Positions 49,219 to 63,475 of a stretch of DNA of 64,000 nucleotides are shown here, piece by piece. Source of the DNA: Aquila chrysaetos chrysaetos (lineage: Eukaryota; Chordata; Aves; Accipitriformes; Accipitridae); assembly GCF_900496995.4 (NCBI RefSeq), contig NC_044022.1, positions 15,452,938 through 15,516,937 on the forward strand. The letters run 5' to 3'. How positions within the stretch are numbered: the stretch's first letter is position 1; each line of letters opens with the position of its first letter. A model generated the notes under the pieces. The model was not told the DNA's origin. It searched no databases and saw only the letters and a list, made by a program, of their open reading frames with translations. The position numbers were made by a program, and so were the translations under genes.

Positions 49219-51429
49219 TCTTCTGTGGCTTAAGCATTGAACTGGTAATACCAAAGTTCTTGCATGGCAGTTTCAAATCTCCAGCGGCTGATGCGTTCCT
49301 TCACTTTTCTGACATAGGCTGAGCACTGTTCATTTTGCTCTGTGCAAGCTGCAAACTCTGTTTCGTGGGCATTTTTGTATTATTCTGGTCAGGTTCTTTC
49401 ATTGCAGCCATGACACTGGTGGCTGTCAGTGTGTTAAGCGATGTTTGTCATCAGTCACAGGTGACTTGTTCTACTTTCACCCATCTCAAAGTTGTGCTGA
49501 ATTTATCATTATAAGGATTAATTTAAAATATTAATTAACTATATTAATATTTTCTGTACTCAGAAGAGTGACTGAGAAAGTGGCCTGCTCCCAAGATGCA
49601 GCCTGCAAGCAGGTGAAAAAGAAAAGGGAACACAGTACCATAAAGACGATGTAGCCAAGGAAGAGGGGAATGGATTAATTCCTCCTACTCCCCTAAATTC
49701 CCATCAACGGCAGTACGAATCTGGAAGAGTCAATGGGTTTGTCCCAGTTCCCTGAGGTCCTCAGTGGAAGACAGGGTTGCCTGAGTGGTGCCAAGAGCCA
49801 AGTTTGGCTTGTAAAACCTCAGTTTAGGCAGTTATTTTATGTGGAGATCCTTTAATGATCATGGAAGCCCTGACTTTGTTTCCTAATAACTTTTTTTTAT
49901 GATCCACACTGTGCTTGCTGAGGTTTGGCCTCCCCTGTGCTAGCATTAAAGATTCTCAAGTATTTTAAAAGGAAGGATTGTGCTCTGCTGTCTTTGGCCC
50001 AAGTTTACACTTCCCCTGTCTCCCAAGCTCTTTGCTTTGTTTGCTAGTTGGCTCCTAGGGTACCCTGCAGAAATAGCTGCATTTTCTGGTTCTGGACATA
50101 TGTAACTTTTGGAAGCGCTCTGAAGCAAGCAGTATAAGGTGACAACCTATGGGGTGAAGTGACATTACGGTGCGATGAGCACAGGTGGATTAAAGCACAA
50201 ACCCTTCTGCAAAGCTGAGCTGGGATCTTTTGACTAACAAGTTCGGTGCCAAAGCAATGAAATGTTCTGTTTGTGAGGTGAAGGACCAATGTTTGCTCCT
50301 AGTGCTTCTGCAGGAGCAAAGCTGGGTTCTGATAAAAACAATTTATGTAGCCGAGTCAGGTAAAATGAATAAGTCACATTGCCTTTGTGGGTAGAAAACT
50401 TTGATCTGCTGTCATGGGCCCTCTGGCCTGCTGGGAGCCATTTGGTTAGGATAGACATGGGCGTCATTTAAAATCTTTGTTCCCTCGGCTGTGAGAACGT
50501 TTTCCAAACCAAAATCAAGACCCCCTGGAAGCTGCATAAAAGCTATATTTAATGAAAAGTTCAGCAAGTGAATTTGTTAAATGTATGTTAGCGCAGCGGC
50601 CTTTTCAGTCCTAGCTCTCCAGTCAAATCACTTGCCGCCTTTGAAGCTTTTTAAGCTTTGAATATATTTAATGAAACTCTCCTCCATTCTGAAACTGTTT
50701 AACAGACTGTTTCCCCCACCAAAGTTCCTGTAGGTAGCGAGCAGAGGAACAGTTTGTCTGCCTGGACTTGACGCACTCTCCGAGGCCAACCCATGGGCTT
50801 CTTAACCTCCCTGACTATTACGGCACGACCTCTGATAGAGCTCTTGCATCCCCTGCGGTCCTCAAATTGAGTCCCTTGTGTGTAGCACCACAACAAAGGA
50901 GAGTGATAAACAGCTGCTGTTTTTTCTGCGCTGAGAAGTGTGACTCCAGCAAAAATGTTAGCCACATTGTGGGGAAATCTGAACCTTAGAAAGGTACGTC
51001 TGAGTCAGAGAAGCTGCTTTGCTGAAACTTTGGCTTACTTCACTATTATTACTTCTCCCCTCGCAGAGAACGCTGCCTGCAGAAGGTATATGTGGGGTTC
51101 AGTTAGCTTGCAGTGACCAAAAAAACCCCAGCAGCTAGGTTAGTCAGCAGGTTAAGAAAGGCCGTAACATGCCTCTCTTCCTAACTGCTGTCAGTGGTCC
51201 TTTCTACCAAGATACCATCTTCAGAGGCCAATTGTAGTCTGACTTTCTTATCAAGTCCGTTGGCTTATGAAACTGAAACTTCACCCATGTCTCATTACTG
51301 GAAAAGAAGGGCTCCATCCTGCTCCCTTTGACAACTTTGGGAAGGGTAGTGTCTCCACTGGTAGATTTATACTGCACCTCCTACGTGGTTTAGGAGGAGC
51401 TGGAAGCTGGCAAGCTGCTCCAGCTAACA

Positions 51430-51545
51430 AAGCGCTGGCATAGAGGTGCCAGCTCTGCCAGCAAGCGTCTCTGTGACCTTGCGCATGTCCCCTGTTGTGC
51501 CACTATTTCCATTCTGTGCTTGAGCTCTTCAGGTGGCACTGTCTC
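51430..51545 (+). repeat. Possible diverged MIR-type SINE fragment
   Basis: CAGCTCTGCCAGCAAGCG, then CTGTGACCTTGCGCATGTCCC and a later TTTCCATTCTGTGC resemble the MIR core (AGCTCTGCCACT...TGTGACCTTGGGCAAGTC...TTTCCCCATCTGT). Weak match. Confidence 0.35.
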
Positions 51546-52329
51546 ACTGCCTCGCACATGGGACCCTGGTCTCCGCTGAGGGCCCAGCTCTACATGATAA
51601 TGACCTGACACCATCATGCCTATGGAGTTCAGGAAGGCGATTAAAGAAACCACTATGCAACACATAGTGTTTAGAGGACACACAATCAGCTACATGGTAC
51701 GTAGAAGAGCTTTGGCCACCTGACTGGTCCAAAGAGAAGAAGAGGAACAAGGGCTTTGCTCTTTGGTGCCTCTCTCCAGTGTCCACATGTCAGCGTTCCC
51801 CTGCGTGACTTCCCAGGGATGGTACTCCCAGCAGCAGTAGCATGAAGCTGATGGGATTCATGACAGGGCTGTGTTTTCCTCAAGTATGAATCAATGGCTG
51901 TAAACCTGAAAAAAGGATCTTACCTGTATCATGCTGCTACAGTTTGGAACAGCTTTGAGCAGTGAAAGAGGCAGTGGTCTTGCCTGCAGAAAAGAAGGAG
52001 TTGGTGCCAAGTGAGATTTGGATCACTTTTTCAACTTAACAGTATTAAGAGACAGATTTTTTTTTTTTTTTTTAGATGAAGGCATAAACTACTTATGCCC
52101 CAGATTTCCCATGAAAAGCTTCCTATAGCCTCTTGAGAGCCATCCTGTGAATTTGTCATACCTTGTCAAGGTCTTCCAAAGTATTATTAGATGCAGGTAA
52201 TCAATCCATAATTGTACTCAACTGCCAACACCAATACCTAACACAAAATACCTGCAACTCTCAAGCAACGGTTCTTAGGTGAGCGCATTGTAAACTAAAA
52301 ACTCAGTGTTTCTACTCTGACTCGAGGAT

Positions 52330-52445
52330 CTATTCAACAGATTACTCCTGTTATTTGACTTCCGTAAACCTCAGTTTCCTCTATGAAAAATACTATTTAT
52401 CACCTTTGTAAAGTGCATTGAGATCTGATGGTGAGTTTTATGGCT
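52330..52445 (+). repeat. MIR-type SINE, 3' portion
   Basis: CCTCAGTTTCCTCTATGAAAA, ACTATTTATCACC, then TTTGTAAAGTGCATTGAGAT match, in order, the 3' half of amniote MIR-type core SINEs (CTCAGTTTCC, then TTGTAAAGTGCTTTGAGAT). Confidence 0.75.
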
Positions 52446-53639
52446 TAGAAGCCAAATTCATTATTGATGGAGCCTAAGACAGGGTATTTGAACGTTTGCT
52501 TTGGCAAAGCTGCAGGCAATGCATATGAGTTGATGGCCTCTTCTTATTTGACTTCTGCGTTTTCAGCCTTTGAGGTGCACTCAAATCACCTTTTCAGCCT
52601 TTGACCCACAGGTATGAGCACTGGAAGTACAAACCCAAATGAGTCTTTTACATAATCACATGACTCCCAGAGCTGGGTTTTTATGGCACTGCGTTGCCAA
52701 GATTCACAATAAAAGTGCAAGATGTGGCAGTGCCCCTTCTTTTCAGGAGAGAAAAGCATTTCCCAACTTTTCATTCATAATCACAAATGTATGCTTCATA
52801 TTTTCTTGCTTTACTTGCTGTTGATTCTGCAGCACTTTGTACTCAAATTAGTCTCCCAATTAAGTTGGCTGTGTCCAAGCACTTCATGTACTTGATGCTC
52901 CAGCAAACTGGGAGCAAAGCGGGACTGGAACTGAGAGCATACATGCAAGTCATCTGCTCTTGGTCGAGGCCGCAGCTGCACCCCAGCACTAGCAGGTGGG
53001 AGCCACCTTGTCCTGCATGTGTTGCCTTCCATCTGGTAGGAATGGAGGAAGGTTCACATTTATGGCTTGGGGTGGGAGAAAGACTCAGAAATATCTCTTA
53101 ATTGAATAACTTACACAGAATTCCAACACACTTACTGAAAAATTATAATTTATTTTGTTTTTAATTTGAAAATACCTCATGCCCGTGGCTTCACGTACGG
53201 GTGTTGGCATTTCCCTGAAGAAATTCCTTTTGTTCAGAAATGGCTGCTGTAGCTATTTTTACCTGTGTCACTCAGTTATAATTCTGATGCTCTTGCAAAC
53301 CCAGCTGAATCAAGGTGCAGAGAAATTAGTACCAATTAGAAATCGGCATGAAAGTGCTTCTGACACAGTGAGGAAGCAGATCTTGCAAACCCATTTACCT
53401 TCTGCCTGAGCCTGAAGCTGGCTGAAAGACCCGGTAAGATCCTAGACTAGCAGATGAAACCCCAAGAAAGTTCATCATGGCTATTCTGTTTTGAAACAAA
53501 ACATGCTATTGTGCAAGAGTCATCTCTGTGGTACCCTGGCTTTATTAGAGAGCTCTGCGGGCACCTCCCTAGAGTAGGTGTTATACAAACACCCAGTGAG
53601 AACGGTGCCCTTCCCTGCATACCTTAGGGCCTCAAGAGA

Positions 53640-53785
53640 CAAGATAGACAAAGAATGGAAGAAGGAACAGAAGCACAGAAAGGTCAAGTGTCTTGCCCAA
53701 GGTCAAACAGCAGGTCAGTGGCAGAGCTGGGAACGGAGCCCAGATTTCCTGACTCCTAGTCCAGCACTCTATTAATCATCTCTTT
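53640..53785 (-). repeat. MIR-type (amniote core) SINE
   Basis: On the + strand AGTGTCTTGCCCAAGGTCA, CAGCAGGTCAGTGGCAGAGC and TGGGAACGGAGCCCAGAT, followed by CTGACTCCTAGTCCAGCACTC, are the reverse complement of the MIR core and tRNA-derived head. The element is well conserved for its age. Confidence 0.85.
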
Positions 53786-55315
53786 GCTTTGTGTTCTGTG
53801 GCCTGTTACTGTCCATAGGAAATGTGAGGATGACTTTCCGACAGCTTTAGAGTTACTTCGTAGTTTTGGAAACTATTGATCATCAGCACACTTTTGAGAT
53901 AAAGAGGTCATGTACTAGACATATGCACTAGAGGATTCAGAACTAAGTGCTCTAGGTATCGGTTTCATTCCAGGACACTGAAAAGCCATATTTGATAATC
54001 CCAAACATTTCCTCTAAGTCAGATTTTTTAAGTCTTTTTTCCCTTACATTGTGTACAAAGTGGTTTGTTTTACAGAGTTACTCATCACAGTTGAACTCCT
54101 ACATTGGTGCTTGCCCTATAAATTATTTCTTCCTTGAAAACGAGTTACAGCAGTTATTTAGTTAGCAGGGCTTTTCTTCTCCATGGAATTTACCAATGAA
54201 ACAGTCAGAAAACCAGAGAGTCAACAGTCCTGAGACACTTGTGATTCTTACTTATTTTCATTCCTCACCGTACGATGTATTCAGTTTTCAAAGTCTTTCA
54301 ATGGAATTATCTTGATCACAAAGTTAATTATACCTGTGAGATTTTTTTTCTTCCCAAAAATTTTGACTTGAGGCAAAACTCTGGCTACCGTGGTAATGAC
54401 TTATCGAGAGTCTCTTGTAAACAATAGTATAATCACTTTCTTATAGTCATGGCAACAGTGTTTAAGCAATGAGCTTACTGAACACAATGTGCGCTGTCTC
54501 CACTGAATAGCTATTGCAGCACTGAAGTGTATGCTGCTCATTTTCAGAGGACTCAGCGACATAAATTATTCAGCAAAACAACACTGCTTCAGAAAGTGTC
54601 TTTGAAATTGTTGTGTTTTTTACTAGCCAGAGAAAGATGCTTATCGGTGCTGATGGGGCTGCGTTTAGTTACAGCATGACAGTGTACGCTTTGGGCCAGG
54701 TCCGCTCCCACTGAATTTAAGGGTGTCTGTCTCAAACCATTTGAGAACTGTGCTACCTGTTGGCAGGGTCATGCTTCACTTGATAACATTTGCTGCCGTG
54801 TGAAGTCCCTAATGTGGAGGGCAGAATGGCTCAGGAGGATGCATCCTGCACATATGCATGGTGTGAAAGGTGGTGACTAGGTGCAGAAGGAGGATTTTTT
54901 TTTAATGAACAAGGCGTTCACTCCAGCAGGGCTGATCCTTTCCTTGGCCCAGAGGATCACCTGGATTCCTGTTCAGTGGGTAGGGGAGGCACCTTGGAGA
55001 GTGGATGCCTTCACAGGAAGCTTCAGAGTTGAACCCGAAGACAAGGAATTGCTTCTGATTTTTCTGTTTATTTTGTTTTTACAGCTCTCTTATTCAAATA
55101 GCTAGACCTGGAGGAAAGACCTTGTTGGCAACAGTTGTTGTTTTGAGATGAGTCATTCCACCAGATTTCAGAAATGCCACCCCAGTGACAGTTGGCGAAA
55201 ATGCTGCATGGGCTGTTCAGTTTATGTTTTTCACTTTGGAAAATCAGACCATTTATAGGGTTCGGTGGCTTAGAAACAAGAGCCAGAAAAGAAGGGAACG
55301 GTCCGGGATACGGGA

Positions 55316-55599
55316 CAGGAAGGGAGGGCAGGGGGAAGGGAAGGGAGGGAAGGGAAGGGCGGGAAGGGAGGGAAGGGAAGGGAAGGAAGGAAGGAGGGAA
55401 GGGAAGGGAAGGGAAGGGAAGGTCTTGCAGGTAATTGCCTTTTCACTTCCCTTTCACTCAATTCCCTTTTCCCTTCCCTACTTCCCTTCCCTTCCCTTCC
55501 CTTCCCTTCCCTTCCTTTGTTTTTCCCTTTCCCCTTTTTCCCCTTTTCCGCTTTCCCTCTCCTTCCACCCCTTTTTTTTCCTTTTTTTCCCTTTTCCTC
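55316..55599. repeat. Polypurine tract followed by its polypyrimidine complement (inverted GA:TC low-complexity repeat)
   Basis: From about 55316 to 55422 the + strand is almost pure GGGAA/GGAAG repeats; from about 55437 to 55599 it is almost pure TTCCC/CTTTC repeats. At least five GGGAA units and seven TTCCC units face each other across a short mixed spacer. The strand can therefore fold back on itself, and each half could form triplex DNA. The ORFs that span it are artefacts. Confidence 0.93.
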
Positions 55600-57076
55600 A
55601 CTGCTATGGTATCTCAACATCTGAGCTTCTGAGTCTTGATTCTGATCTGATTGGCCCCTCCTGAAACCGCCTATGGGAAATACTATGGACCTGGCACTGT
55701 AGAACATCAGCCTAATGCAGGATCAAGGTCTTTATTTCTGGTCATTATGCTAGTTTATAGTCAATTGTTTTGTTTTCCAAAGAAGTGCATTCTCTCTGCT
55801 TCTCTAAAAGTTTTTGGTTCAACATCCTTCCAAGCTAGATATACTTGGTCTTCAACATGGGGCTGCTTACCTCTATGGCCCAGTTCCCGGAAACAGTTAT
55901 GCATGTGCTTAATTGTGCACACATGGGTAATCGCACTGAAATCAAGATGTGTAGAATTAAGCAAGTCTAGAAGTATTTGCAGGGTTTGGTCTTTGTTCAA
56001 CAAACAGGCCTCAGCCTGGCTGAAGTCCACGACATGCTACAAAAAGAAACTGAATTCAGAAGTAAGTAGCGTATTAATTATCAATAGACTTATTTCTTTA
56101 AACCAGTTAATTCTGTACTTTTAAAAACTACTTTCCATTTTTCCTGCAAATCCAATTGCTCTTCCTTTCACATTCATTTTTCCTCTTCACTGCTCAACTC
56201 CCAGCAGACCTGAGCTGCCAGCCACATGATCCCCTTTCATAATGATTTGAGTTCTGATGTTTCTTTTTTCCTACCAACTTGGTGTATTACCATAATGGTT
56301 CCTGGGACATATTTTGGCCAGCTTTTAGGGAGAGAGAGAGTCACAGTGTTTCAGACCTTCATTTCCAAATGCAGTATTAAATATAATCCTTATAATTACA
56401 GCACTGCCACTTGGACCACTGTAGTTCAGGCTATGTCAATATGTCATCAAAAGCTCTCTTTCTCGGGAGCTGGAACTCAGTCATGTTGATTGAATTGAAA
56501 TTTGACGGCCAGCAGCTGCAAACACACTCTGGCCCCATCCCCTCGCCTCCCTGCCTTTTTTTGCTTTTACCACAAAATCCTCCTGCTTTCCGTCAAAGTA
56601 AGTCGTGAGTTTACAGAACAGAGATAATGGCTGATTCCAGGCTAAGTTATTCTGAGCCACCCCTTCGGGTAAGTCTAGACTGTCCTTCGAGGGGTGCCCC
56701 GAGGCAACCTGAAGGCACAATCTGCTATCTGTGCCAATGGTGAACTTGAGAGCACAGCCCCAGGTGCAGCGTCCTCAGACTATGCATGACCATCCTCCCT
56801 GTTGGAGCTCGTAGGATGCCATCAGTGTCACACTCGCAGCTAAAGAAGCTGTCGACACGCCTGGGCTGAAGTCTGTGAGGCTCCTGTGTAAGCAGGGCTG
56901 GGAGCACTGCAGTCCTTTCCCCTCTTGTCACCTTGGTCAATCGCCATACAGACCTCGCTATTCATCTAAGCAAAGGCATCAGTACCAGGGTAATTCCCAG
57001 CAGCAGTTTATACTGCAAGTTTAACATACATTTTTTTAGCCCTAGGGGACTGGAGGAAAAAAACAGCTTTGAACTA

Positions 57077-57090
57077 GGGGGGGGGGGGGG
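57077..57090 (+). repeat. 14-nt poly-G run
   Basis: Homopolymer followed by CAGGGGG. Length uncertain. Confidence 0.9.
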
Positions 57091-58739
57091 CAGGGGGAAA
57101 TGGTATCCAGTAGTTGTATAACATGATCCTGTCATTTTCGGTACTTAAAAAACAAAACAAAATCCCAGCATTCATAACATGACATATTCAGGTTTTAAAA
57201 AGTGCCACTTGCCAATACACAGTAGCTACTTTTCATAAGGCCCTTTGGTCCATGTATTTACAGGTGGACCAGAATAGCTCTGCACAAGTTAATCCAGTCC
57301 CTTGAGTAAACAGTATGTACTTCTAAAACTTTCTATATATACCAACCATACGTAAGGGCTTTGACATGCATTTGTACCACACACAATACATCCGAGGGAC
57401 CCTGATAGAGCCAGGATGGCTAGTGAGGTCGATAACCTCCTTGCTAGTGTACGGGATGTGCGTTCATTCTGTCAAGCCCATGAAGGGTAACTGCATTTGG
57501 CTGACCGGTGTGTCAAAAGGGCTATTTACTGAAACAGTCCATTATGTGGTTCTCAGAGCCCTCTCCCAGGACTTACTGTCTGTGCTTGGGTCTCCCAGGC
57601 TGTCATCAAAGCACAGGCTCTTTGACACAGGTCAGAAGGACTCTTCACCACAGCCTCGCACTGCCTCTTTTGGTCACAAAAGTCACACTCATCCCCTTCC
57701 CCTAGTAAAATCCTTCTCTGCCATCCCCCTCCTCCACTTCCCAAAGCTATTAGCCATTTCTCCTCCTCCTCCACATTCACCCCTATCTCACCTGGGCTAT
57801 TGCCCTCCCTTCTCTCCTTTCATGCTCCTGACACTGCTTTGTAATGTTGTTTATCTAGCTTGGAAGGGCCAGAGGGCCAGGCTAATAGAGAGATGCTGAA
57901 CACATGGTTTCCACATGTTCTCCTCATCTTCCCTTGTACTGCTTTTCTAGCTGTCTTCCTCTCTTTGCTTCAACTGGAAATCTAATGACCACAAGTGTAT
58001 TGTCTCCTCCTCTCGTTATTTTTATAAAGGACGAGCTTAAAGGTCCTGCATCATTGTCACAAGAAACTTCGAGCAAAAACTTCCGTGAGTTGATGATGCA
58101 CTTGTAGGTTCTCTGGCCTCTCACCACAGGCCATGGGTGCTCACAAACTGGGCATGCAGTTGTGAATGCTCGGGCTGCAGTTCAGAAAAATACTTAAAGA
58201 ATATGTGTGAAGTTAAACATATGATTAAATGCTTTTCAGTTTGGGTGCTGCCTCCTTGAAGTGGGACCCCATATTGCAGAAGGCATCCTTATTGGCCTGA
58301 TTCAGAAAATACTTAAGAGTATACCAAAGTTTTAAGAATAGTAGTACATCCACTGTCTTGTATTTTTAATGACCCTTAAATAGGGCAGGGTGGTATGGGC
58401 AAGGCAGAAAATGTGGAGGCTCTCCTGGTCATCTCTTACATTTCGACTCAAGCTCCAGAATCTGAGTGTCTCTGAACTCTAGATACATTTTTGTAGTGCT
58501 GCTGCCTACATGCCACTGTAATGTTCTGTAATGTAATTGTGTTGCATGCTCATATGCAGATTATTTAAAGCAATTATAATTAAATGAAGAGCAACTAAGT
58601 CCTAGAAAGGAAATGTTCTTACAAAGTTAGCAGTATTTCTATGACTGTGCTTGATGGGGAGTTGGACCCTTGGACCCTTGCATTCCTCTCCTGCATCCCA
58701 ATGATCAGTCTGGGAACAGCTAGGACTCCAAATCCTTTT

Positions 58740-58870
58740 GACTTATAACATCTAGGCATCTAATCTTCTCTGTGTTGAACTGAAACCAATGGGAACTGGA
58801 CACCTAATTGTATTTTTGGATCTCAGCCTAAAATCTCTGGAGTGCTTTGGAAAATTTATCCCTAGGAGAT
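58740..58870. repeat. Possible old amniote repeat, family unknown
   Basis: CTAGGCATCTAATC, CCAATGGGAACTGGACACC, TAATTG and GGATCTCAGCCT resemble words of an old repeat common in reptiles and birds (CAATGGGAGTT-GGCACCTAA, GGATCTGGGCC). The boundaries are not clear. Confidence 0.3.
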
Positions 58871-61800
58871 TTTGCTTGAGTCAAGAATATAGATGGGAGC
58901 CATTGCTCACAAAAAAAACCCAACATCTGACATCAGTGCATCAGTCAATGAGTCATCAGTGCCAGAGGTCAAAGTATTCTTTGTATTTACCTAAGAAGTA
59001 GTTACCTATTTACTTTCTGAAATGATGCTTGTAGTACTAACATGACATTTTGGTTTGCTGTACAGTGAAAACACTATTTTTAAATGCCTTGTATAATGAC
59101 AGGCCCTGTTGTTTCTTTAAAAGTTAGAAATACTAGAGAACAAATGTAAAAGGCCCATTTCCTTCCTTGCTAGTATGTGTGGTCTAGGAAAAATCCTGAA
59201 TTGTGCTAGTAGGACACTGTCCAGTCTCTTTTCTTGCCAATGATGTAAGTGTTGCTCCTTCAGAGAAGGCTGAATTATTATTTTATCATTGCCTTTTTCT
59301 GATCCATCACTGTTTCTGCTTTCCCTCTGTTTTGGCTTTTCATTCTTTAAATATATTACTGAAAATATATTAAAAAAAATGAAGGCAATAATTTATTAAA
59401 AAGGGATTTACCTGTAAAGGACTCTAGGCGTACCACACACAGGCATGTCCCAGCCAGGAAATCCAGTGTTAATGCTGAAACTCCATCTCTCAGGCTCACT
59501 GTTTCTCACAGGTGCTTGGTCCTTGCTGGGTGCTGGGATGCCTGGACTTCCCAGCACATGTGGTAACCATCGATCTTAGTGTGGTGTTACAGGCCAGTGC
59601 TAGGAGCTGAGGGCAGAAGCAGAGCTGAAGGGCAAAGGAGAGTGAAATTTTGCTGTTAGTACCTGAGTGTCTACACTGTCTCTGTACAATCCTATGACAT
59701 GTAAGCAAAGGAAGCTTGAAAATTACCCAGGGAATAGGAAAGCCAATCAGTACAGAGCAGGATAATCATCCTTTCAAGGAGGAGAAGAAGAATGTGGCTC
59801 CTGCAAAGTAGTTTTTTCATATATCAGGGAAAAAAACCCACTGATCCAGTTTGACCAAATCCACAGCAGCAGTACAACAGGCACCAAGTGGCCAGATCTC
59901 CTGTTTTGTAAGTCCTATTACAAAACATTCACACATCTAAAACTTGTGCCCGTCCTTCTTCTGATATGCTTTGTCTCCTTAGAGCAGGCTTTCTCCCTCA
60001 ACACTTAATCCCTCTTTAGCCATCACCTTTTCCTGCCTCACAAACCTCTCCATATGCTCACTTTGAACCTCCTGTGGGCACCAGGTTACTGCGAGTGCTT
60101 TGTAGGGGAGTCCAGAGCCACAGCCTCTCACAAGAGCAAGTAGCTACCTGTCAGACTTGGCTTCTTCTGAAATAGTCTGTAAGGTACAAGATTACAGGAG
60201 CAATGGACTTGGAAGCAAAACAAAGCTGCCTATAGCAAGACACATTTAAGTGCTGCATGAACAACTGTGCCGGTCAGTCTCGTAAGGCTCTCTCTTATCT
60301 AATCTAACATATCAGTATCTTTACTGCATTTATTACCTTGTTATCAAGAAATGACAGGAAGGAGATTGGGACCTTGGTAAAAGCATGAGGCAGAGAGGCA
60401 GAAATGAGACATACTGTTGAGCAAAGGTTAAAAGAGCTGTACAAGCAGGGCGCTGAGCATTGCAAATAGCAGACCTTCTTGTCCTTCCCCTATCCCACTG
60501 ACTTTGTGGTGGCAAGGACCTGGTTGCACAGCCTGTTTGGTGCAGGAGACTGTGAGGCCCTATAGCCCAGAAATGGGTTGTTCAAAGGCTTCCTGTGTCT
60601 TAGAGGGTTTCTCCAGCAAAATTTAAATGCAAGCCCATAGATGTCAATAATACCTCTGATCATTTGCTCAGGAACATTATTAATGAGAGAATTTTTCTGA
60701 ACAGGTCCTGCAGTTTCTGCACCCTTGGATTTCATTTGGTTCGCCTGATGGGAATGAGCTACAGCTACTGTCAGTGTTTATTTCCCGTCAGTTTTACTTG
60801 TGGCACTCCTTAGTCGCACATGGTTAGGATGCTCCAGTTAATCTACCCTCCTCCTCACTGCCTCCCCCTTCCATTTATTTGTCTGCTCTTGCATCACAGA
60901 AACAGTTCCAGCAATTCCTCTTACATAGCAGTTACTGAGGCAAAGGACTGTCTAGTTACGGTCCGGCAGAAACTCAAGTGAATAAATGCTAAGAAAGATG
61001 CACACTTCGCACAAGTGATTCCCAAACCAAGCAGGGCAGGTCAGCACCCAGAGGTGCTTATGAGGGCCCATTAAGGCCCTCAGGCTCTTTCAAACAGGGG
61101 ACTGTACTCCTAGGACACGGCATCAGAGATAAAGAGTGGCCCTACATGAACCAACGCTCAAAGCTTCCTGCCTCTTAGCCAGGTTGGGGACGCGGTGGTG
61201 CCAAGTCTTTCTGCAGTAGCCAGGATGGGCTGCTTAGCAGGAGACACAGTCAGTGCCTTCCCCACTCACAGCAGGCAGAAGGTCTGCCTATTCATGAAAA
61301 CTGTCCTGAAAAAGAGAACACAAAATTAAGCAGGAGTGTTTGGTTCTTATTTCAACAGTTGCAGTTTGCACTGGTGATGCTGCCCACTGGTGCGTATAAA
61401 GGCTGTGGGCCAGCAGTAAGTAGCACGCTGATGTGGTGGGGGGTGCAGACATGCAAACCAGAGCAAGCGGTACCTGGGGCTGTTGTGGCTAATGGCAAGG
61501 GACACCTTTGACGTGAAGTGGGCAGGGCTGCACCGTAAAGTAGGACAATGGTATGAAGGACTTCGCGTTTGTTTTCCCAGCGTGGGCTAAGTGATTCTGT
61601 GGCTTGCACAGGAACACTAGGAAGATGGTTGAGAGCTTTGGCCCCATCAGTCTGAAAAGAATGAGTACAAGTGTTGCAGAGTGAATAGGTCTGATCTACT
61701 GACAGGGAATGGCTTTGCATGCAGAAAGGCACTTGAGTGGCTGGGTACAAAGCAGAAAGTGAAGATGTAGGCCCTTGGCTAGGGCAGGACCCTTCAGTTT

Positions 61801-62899
61801 TATACCCGATCTCATTATTTTCTTCTGATTAACACCAGTGAGAGAAAGAAGAGAATCTGTACTGATAGCAACAAGGCTGAAATTTCATCTCTGGTTAATA
61901 AGCTATTTGATCTTTGCTCTTGTGGTCTCGCTGGAATCCAATCTGATCTCCTCTGGCTGAGGCATCCCCTTGGGGCTCACATCCTGATGCAGGTCTGCAG
62001 CCATCACCAGTGGCACATGAGAGAGTGATAGGGGGAACGTCATGTCCATCCTTAGGCTCCCCAGCCTATTGAAGGGAACCCACCAGCAGCTGAGGCAGAC
62101 TAATGCAAAGCTCCAGATTGCTCTTCTGGGTCTGTAGGTTTTGTAGGTTTTGAGACTGCTGTGGCAGTGCATCACGTAGTCCCTGGAGTCCCAGGAAGGA
62201 GTTGTGGTGGTGTGTCTCGGTATGAGCCACTGGGGTTGTGCTAGTGACCCTGTTCACAGAAAAGACGGTGGTCATGTTGCCACTGAAGAAAAAAGGACTG
62301 GGCCCAAGCCTAAAGTGAAATTTTATGTTCTTAAGCTAAGGAAAAATCAAATTAAAAATAATTTTCATAGCGGAGCTCAGCTTGGATTGATTGGCTTTGT
62401 CCAGGTCATCAGTACATAATCATAGGGTAACTTCTTTTTTTGCATCCTTGTTCATGTTAACACACAGAGACTTGCATGCTAACCACTGTTCTCACCACCA
62501 CCAAATTCTAGAGGTCAGGGACCTCTAAAATTAAATTTATGAGCTATCATAGTGTGGGCTGAAGAACCAGCTTTTTTAGGGTAGTAGCTGAGAGACTCAT
62601 TTCCTCTGTGGATGAGCCACAGAAACAAATGCATAACACACACTGACCAGTGGGTTATATTTTGGCACCTGTACTGTGCAGATGTAACCCAGTGGCCAGG
62701 GTGAAGCAATCTTAAAATGGCATTGAACATATCATCAGGAGGACCTCATCACACTGTAGGCATAATGCAAAGTACTGTTGATGTCAATCAGAGTTGAACT
62801 CAACGGTAGGGTATCCAGCTTTGCGTTAGTTGCTGCAAATCCTACCTGAGCCATACGTACATCTATTGTGTAGAAAGCTCATCCTCTTGCTTAAGCTAT

Positions 62900-63426
62900 T
62901 GTCGCAGAGGCTCACACAATCAAATTAAACAGGTGTTAAACTTAATGAAATTTATTCTTTAATCAAAATCATTTAGAACTCTGACAACATTAGTAAACCA
63001 CAGGTTCAATGATGTAAGGGGAAATTAATACTGTACAACTAACTTAAGAATTCTTAAGCTTTAGAAATGATGACCCAAAATGCGCCTATCACTCACCTAA
63101 AAGATGAGGGCTCTCGACCTCAAGGAGTTTCCTTAGGCGGCACCCCAACCCAAGGGGAGAGTCCCCGACTGCAGACCCACTGCTCCGAGGGGGACTGGCT
63201 CCATTTGCCCTCCGGTGGGGCTCCATTTATACCACAGTCAAATCTGATCTGTGGTCATACATGGTCAATGGCCAAGAAGTTTCTTTCGACCAAAGTGTTT
63301 CATTGGCTGGGGATCTTGCCTTTCAACTGACATGTGTACATGATGGTTGTCACCAGCCGAAGTGTATATGTGACCACAGTCACCATGTGGGCCGGGCAGC
63401 TTGACCCCCAAACCGCGGCTTCTACA
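62900..63426 (-). mobile_element. LTR-like module (boundaries uncertain)
   Basis: On the minus strand the stretch begins TGTAGAAGCCGCGG (63426), has a TATAAA box at 63231-63226 and a CG-rich segment with GGGACTCTCCCC, then AATAAA at 62956-62951, and ends CTCTGCGACA (62900). The order promoter, polyadenylation signal, short tail fits an LTR. I found no matching target duplication, so the ends are provisional. No viral protein frames are seen. Confidence 0.45.
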
Positions 63427-63475
63427 GTGGTTTATTTTCTCTTTGGTCAAATAGTTTTGGTCTTTATCAGGGTGT

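Noticed and set aside
55185-55707. Open frames on both strands through 55.2-55.7 kb
   Set aside because: They translate the GGGAA/TTCCC simple repeat.
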